From Bacteroidota bacterium (GTDB lineage: Bacteria > Bacteroidota > Ignavibacteria > Ignavibacteriales > Ignavibacteriaceae), in assembly GCA_022567875.1 (NCBI GenBank), contig JADFGB010000030.1, positions 1 to 8,743 of the forward strand: 8,743 nt of DNA, given 5' to 3'. Numbering within the stretch: the first letter of the stretch is position 1; the number at the start of each line of letters is the position of its first letter. A model generated the notes under the pieces. The model saw only the letters and a list, made by a program, of their open reading frames with translations, was not told the origin of the DNA and searched no databases. The position numbers were made by a program, and so were the translations under genes. Below, piece by piece: positions 5,964 through 8,743 of this stretch.

Positions 5964-7301
5964 ATGAAAAAATTTTCATTTAACGTTTTATTAATGTTTT
6001 GCATAGGTGTAATTATTTTAATATCTGTGCAGGAAGTGAAAGCAATTCCGGATTTTGCCCGGAAGTATAAAACAAGCTGTTCCACATGTCATTATGCTAT
6101 ACCAAAGCGTAATGCCTTTGGAGAAGCGTTTCGTAGAAATGGGTATGTAATGCCAATGGGTGATGCGGAATTTATTAAACGACAACGAATACCTCTTGGT
6201 GCCCCTGCTTGGAAGGAAGTCTTTCCAGATGCAATTTATCCGGGTTGGCTACCAGGTTCTTTCCCAATATCGGCTTATATACATCAACGTGTTGTATATG
6301 CACCCCCAGAAGGCGGAACTAAGATAGACTTTGATATGCCTCACGAATTTGAAATATTTGTAGGAGGTAGCTTTGGTGAGAAGTTTTCATTTTTTGGTGA
6401 GTGGGTTATGTTTGAAAAAGGGAAAAATGCTCCTGGGTTGAAACGGTTTTTCTTTCAAATAAATGATTTAATTGGTCCGGATAATGCGTTCAATATACGT
6501 GTTGGAAGGTTGGAACCGGGAATTACTGAAGGATATGTTGATAATAATAGAATAACCCTGGAACATGCCATGACACTCGATTATAAAGCAACCGGAAAGT
6601 GGAGACCAAGGGATCAACAATCCGGAATTGAATTAAGGGGTATAATAAACCATCGTTTTCAATATGCTGTTGGAGTAGTAAACGGAGAAAAGAGCACTAT
6701 TAATGATAAGACAGACGAAAAGGATATTTATGGCAGGGTAGCTTTTAAATTTGGCGGATTAGCGCTCGATGGTTATGAGCCGGCAGGAATGGACGCTCTT
6801 AAACAAATCGATAACTGGGCTGATAACGCATTAACAATTGGAGCTTATATATATCAGGGAAATTATCAGACAAGCAACCTTGTTGATAATGATTTCAATC
6901 GTTTTGGATTTGATTTGCACGCAAACCTTAACCGTTTTGATTTCTTTGCAGGAGCAATTTTCGGTACTGATGATAATCCCTCTGGATTAACGAACGCAAC
7001 CAATCTTAAAAAAGAACTAAATAGTACAGCTTGGTTTGTGGAAGGACAATATTTGCTTTATCCATGGTTAATCGCAGGAGTACGTGTTGGTGGCGTAACA
7101 TCCGATCAAAATAATGATGACGTAGATAAATATACTTTGATCTCTCCCAATATTACAATTCTTGCACGAGCAAATGTACGCTTTACAGTTGAGGGGCTAA
7201 TAAGAATTAAGGGAGATAAAACAATTGGAGGCATTACAATACCAGCTATCAATGATGATAAAGTAAGTTGGATAAAATTAAATATGCTATTTGTTATGTA
7301 G
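5964..7301 (+). CDS. Fused monoheme cytochrome c-porin, outer membrane (Cyc2-like architecture)
   Basis: A 445-residue exported protein. A Sec signal peptide ends near VKA|IPD (residue 27). It is followed by IPDFARKYKTSCSTCHYA, which holds one covalent heme c motif CSTCH (C39, C42, H43), then NAFGEAFRRNGYVMP. The remaining ~370 residues have the alternating polar/aromatic pattern, turn-rich spacing and Gly/Asn/Asp loops of an outer-membrane beta-barrel, for example FEIFVGGSFGEKFSFFGEWV, FNIRVGRLEPG, NRFGFDLHANLNRFDFFAG and LIAGVRVGGV. A heme plug followed by a barrel is the layout of Cyc2, the outer-membrane iron oxidase, and this length fits. The FGEAFRRNGY segment is the version seen in wider cytochrome-porin relatives, so iron oxidation is not established. 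The ATG is supported by AAGG at 5954-5957. The strong terminator at 7343-7383 ends the unit. Confidence 0.8.
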   Translation: MKKFSFNVLLMFCIGVIILISVQEVKAIPDFARKYKTSCSTCHYAIPKRNAFGEAFRRNGYVMPMGDAEFIKRQRIPLGAPAWKEVFPDAIYPGWLPGSFPISAYIHQRVVYAPPEGGTKIDFDMPHEFEIFVGGSFGEKFSFFGEWVMFEKGKNAPGLKRFFFQINDLIGPDNAFNIRVGRLEPGITEGYVDNNRITLEHAMTLDYKATGKWRPRDQQSGIELRGIINHRFQYAVGVVNGEKSTINDKTDEKDIYGRVAFKFGGLALDGYEPAGMDALKQIDNWADNALTIGAYIYQGNYQTSNLVDNDFNRFGFDLHANLNRFDFFAGAIFGTDDNPSGLTNATNLKKELNSTAWFVEGQYLLYPWLIAGVRVGGVTSDQNNDDVDKYTLISPNITILARANVRFTVEGLIRIKGDKTIGGITIPAINDDKVSWIKLNMLFVM

Positions 7302-7342
7302 AAAAAAGTAAAATGTATATTAATGATATCCAAGCTAAATTG

Positions 7343-7383
7343 CTGAGGAAGGAATGTATAGCTCCTTCCTCAGTTTAGTTTTT
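7343..7383 (+). terminator. Strong Rho-independent terminator
   Basis: A perfect 11-bp stem, CTGAGGAAGGA (7343-7353) with TCCTTCCTCAG (7363-7373), closes a 9-base loop and is followed by TTTAGTTTTT (7374-7383). CTAAA at 7335-7339 can pair with TTTAG at 7374-7378 and lengthen the stem past a small bulge. It lies 41 bases after the cytochrome-porin stop and separates that unit from the cupredoxin and Rieske genes. Confidence 0.93.
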
Positions 7384-7449
7384 AATGAATTCTGACATGT
7401 GATGAAATATAATTGCAGATATTTAATTGTAAACCTTATCTGTTGATTT

Positions 7450-7465
7450 AGGAGGTATTAATGTG
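7450..7465 (+). promoter_or_regulatory. Perfect Shine-Dalgarno with overlapping ATG-TGA and GTG start
   Basis: AGGAGGT (7450-7456) is a full-consensus ribosome site, the strongest in the window. The bases 7461-7465 read ATGTG. The ATG (7461) is followed directly by TGA (7464-7466), a start-stop element of one codon. The GTG at 7463-7465, seven bases after AGGAGG, opens the cupredoxin frame. Confidence 0.7.
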
Positions 7466-8080
7466 AATATAAAAATAGTATGTTTAATCTTAACTCTGTT
7501 ATTGTCAAATAACAACGGATTGGGAAATGAAGAAACCAATGATAAAAAAGCTAAAAAAGGAACTATAACTGGTACAATTAAAGTAAGAGGTTTAAGAGAC
7601 GCAAGAGATGTTGTTGTTTTTATTGAACATTTGAAAGGGACTTATCAACCTTCAAAAGAAACACATGTAATTGATCAGAAAAATCTTATATTTTTTCCGC
7701 ATGTTCTTCCAATCCTTGTAGGTACTACTGTGCAATTTCCTAATAGTGATGAGGTTCGTCACAGTGTATTTTCACCTTCGAAAATAAAACCTTTTAATTT
7801 AGGAACATATTCAAAGGGAATAACCAGAAAAGTTATGTTTGATAAAGTCGGCACAGTTACACTGCTTTGTAATGTGCACACTGAAATGTCAGCTTTTGTA
7901 ATAGTATTGGAAAATCCTTATTTCGGCAAGACGAAACCGGATGGAACTTTTATTATAAAGGATGTTCCGGAAGGTGAATATATGATTAAAACCTGGCACG
8001 AAAAATTAAAAGAAAAATCTCTAAAAGTAATTGTCCAAAAAGGAAAAACTGTGGAAGCAAACTTTAATTTAAGACGTTAA
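7463..8080 (+). CDS. Periplasmic cupredoxin-like protein with C-terminal regulatory-like beta domain (methylamine-utilization-protein-like)
   Basis: 205 residues. A signal peptide (about 1-21) is followed by a lysine-rich linker. A cupredoxin domain (about 34-150) contains FFPHVLPILVGTTVQFPNS, DEVRHSVFS and LLCNVHTEMSAFVIVL, the pattern of the plastocyanin-like 'methylamine utilization' family. The likely type I copper ligands are H100, C136, H139 and M142 (C-x2-H-x2-M). The C-terminal part, about 151-205 (KPDGTFIIKDVPEGEYMIKTWHE), is a carboxypeptidase-regulatory-like beta sandwich. The protein probably carries electrons in the periplasm, or binds copper; there is no methylamine dehydrogenase gene nearby, so that pathway is not implied. 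GTG is chosen as start because it alone gives the signal peptide in frame and sits behind a perfect AGGAGG; the ATG two bases upstream runs straight into TGA. The Rieske gene follows after 46 bases, probably in one operon. Confidence 0.82.
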   Translation: MNIKIVCLILTLLLSNNNGLGNEETNDKKAKKGTITGTIKVRGLRDARDVVVFIEHLKGTYQPSKETHVIDQKNLIFFPHVLPILVGTTVQFPNSDEVRHSVFSPSKIKPFNLGTYSKGITRKVMFDKVGTVTLLCNVHTEMSAFVIVLENPYFGKTKPDGTFIIKDVPEGEYMIKTWHEKLKEKSLKVIVQKGKTVEANFNLRR

Positions 8081-8126
8081 TAAAATGATATAATATTATT
8101 GGTCCAAATGACAACTGGTAAAAAAA

Positions 8127-8684
8127 ATGGCTGATGTTAATCAAACTGAAGAAAAGAAAAAGGTTTTTAGTGTTGATGCGTTCTTAGATAAGATTGCATC
8201 ACGTAGAAAATTTATTATTCAGTTAGGTTGGGCAGGTGTAATAGCATTTTTACTTGGCAACTTAATAGCATTTATTCGCTTTTTTTATCCGAGAGTTCTT
8301 TTTGAACCTCCTTCAATTGTTAAAGTAGGGAAACCTTCTGAATATCCTTTAGGTGCAGTAAATGCAGAGTATAAAAATAAATATAGAATATGGGTTGTGC
8401 GAAATAAAGAGGGGCGATTTTTTTGTCTTAGTGCAAAATGTACTCACTTGGGATGCACACCAAATTGGTTAAGTATCCAAAATAAATTTAAATGTCCATG
8501 TCATGGCAGCGGGTTTTATCAGAACGGAGAAAATTTTGAAGGACCTGCACCCAGACCGTTAGACAGATTTAAAATTAGTCTTTCAGATAAAGGAGAATTA
8601 TTAGTAGATAAAAGTATTGTTTTTAAAGGATTATTCGGTATGAATTCCGATGAGTTCTATCCTGAAAGCTTGCTAAAAGTATAA
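8127..8684 (+). CDS. Rieske [2Fe-2S] iron-sulfur protein of a cytochrome bc-type complex
   Basis: 185 residues. A cytoplasmic N-terminus with a twin-arginine-like motif (SRRKFI, residues 25-30) precedes one membrane anchor (about 32-53). The soluble Rieske fold has box 1 CTHLGC (C105 and H107 bind the cluster, C110 forms the disulfide) and box 2 CPCHGSGF (C123 and H126 bind the cluster, C125 forms the disulfide). GPAPRPLDRFKI (139-150) is the typical proline loop region. All ligands are present. Such proteins take electrons from quinol and pass them to a cytochrome c or copper protein; the cupredoxin encoded just upstream is a possible partner. Length and layout fit the QcrA/PetC type, and a cytochrome b gene would be expected next, but the window ends 59 bases later. 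The ATG at 8127 has only a weak ribosome site (CTGG, then an A-run). Confidence 0.93.
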   Translation: MADVNQTEEKKKVFSVDAFLDKIASRRKFIIQLGWAGVIAFLLGNLIAFIRFFYPRVLFEPPSIVKVGKPSEYPLGAVNAEYKNKYRIWVVRNKEGRFFCLSAKCTHLGCTPNWLSIQNKFKCPCHGSGFYQNGENFEGPAPRPLDRFKISLSDKGELLVDKSIVFKGLFGMNSDEFYPESLLKV

Positions 8685-8743
8685 ATGAATTTTCACATAT
8701 AATATGTTTTTATTTCACTTTAGTTATATGATACCTGCAAAGA
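8685..8743 (+). other. Sequence after the Rieske gene, to window edge
   Basis: 59 AT-rich bases. A near-palindrome, ACATAT-A-ATATGT, lies at 8695-8707. An ATG at 8704 opens a frame (MFLFHFSYMIPAK) that runs off the end, but it has no ribosome site and resembles nothing I recognise. No terminator is seen, so transcription may continue into a following gene. Confidence 0.3.

Noticed and set aside
8704..8743. Start of a cytochrome b gene
   Set aside because: The frame MFLFHFSYMIPAK lacks a ribosome site and any recognisable cytochrome b sequence; too little is visible before the edge.
1..8743. CRISPR array, tRNA, rRNA, insertion sequence or riboswitch
   Set aside because: I saw no spaced repeats, cloverleaf sequence, transposase motifs or known riboswitch cores on either strand by eye.

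Overview
The window is AT-rich DNA from a Gram-negative bacterium. The evidence is an exported outer-membrane barrel, periplasmic cupredoxin and cytochrome domains, a sigma-54 type regulator and a Rieske protein. Base composition and gene style (poly-A-rich starts, mostly weak Shine-Dalgarno sites with one perfect AGGAGG) suggest the Bacteroidota/Chlorobi/Ignavibacteriota group. That placement is inference; no rRNA or marker gene is present to prove it.

Layout: (1) 1-328, minus strand: the 5' part of an exported protein-L-isoaspartate O-methyltransferase (pcm), cut by the window edge. (2) 329-620: a divergent AT-rich intergenic region with a 17-bp dyad. (3) 621-1775, plus: a geranylgeranyl-reductase/UbiH-like FAD oxidoreductase. 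(4) 2045-5333: an overlapping two-gene signalling operon made of a membrane PAS histidine kinase and an NtrC-family sigma-54 activator. (5) 5334-5519: a regulatory region with a perfect 7-3-7 dyad, a good sigma-54 (-24/-12) promoter match and an 11-bp tandem duplication over the next start codon. (6) 5520-7301: a single-domain response regulator and a fused monoheme cytochrome c-porin, closed by a strong intrinsic terminator at 7343-7383. (7) 7463-8684: a periplasmic cupredoxin-like protein with a GTG start and a membrane-anchored Rieske iron-sulfur protein; a cytochrome b gene may follow beyond the edge.

How the parts may work together: the kinase probably senses a periplasmic or redox cue and phosphorylates the NtrC-type activator. 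The activator could bind the dyad at 5336-5352 and open the sigma-54 promoter at 5471-5486. That would turn on the small response regulator and the outer-membrane cytochrome-porin. The cupredoxin and Rieske proteins encoded just after could carry electrons between the outer membrane and a quinone-linked bc-type complex. The parts are visible in the sequence. The regulatory wiring and the electron path are inference. This signalling plus extracytoplasmic electron-transfer locus is the most interesting content of the window.
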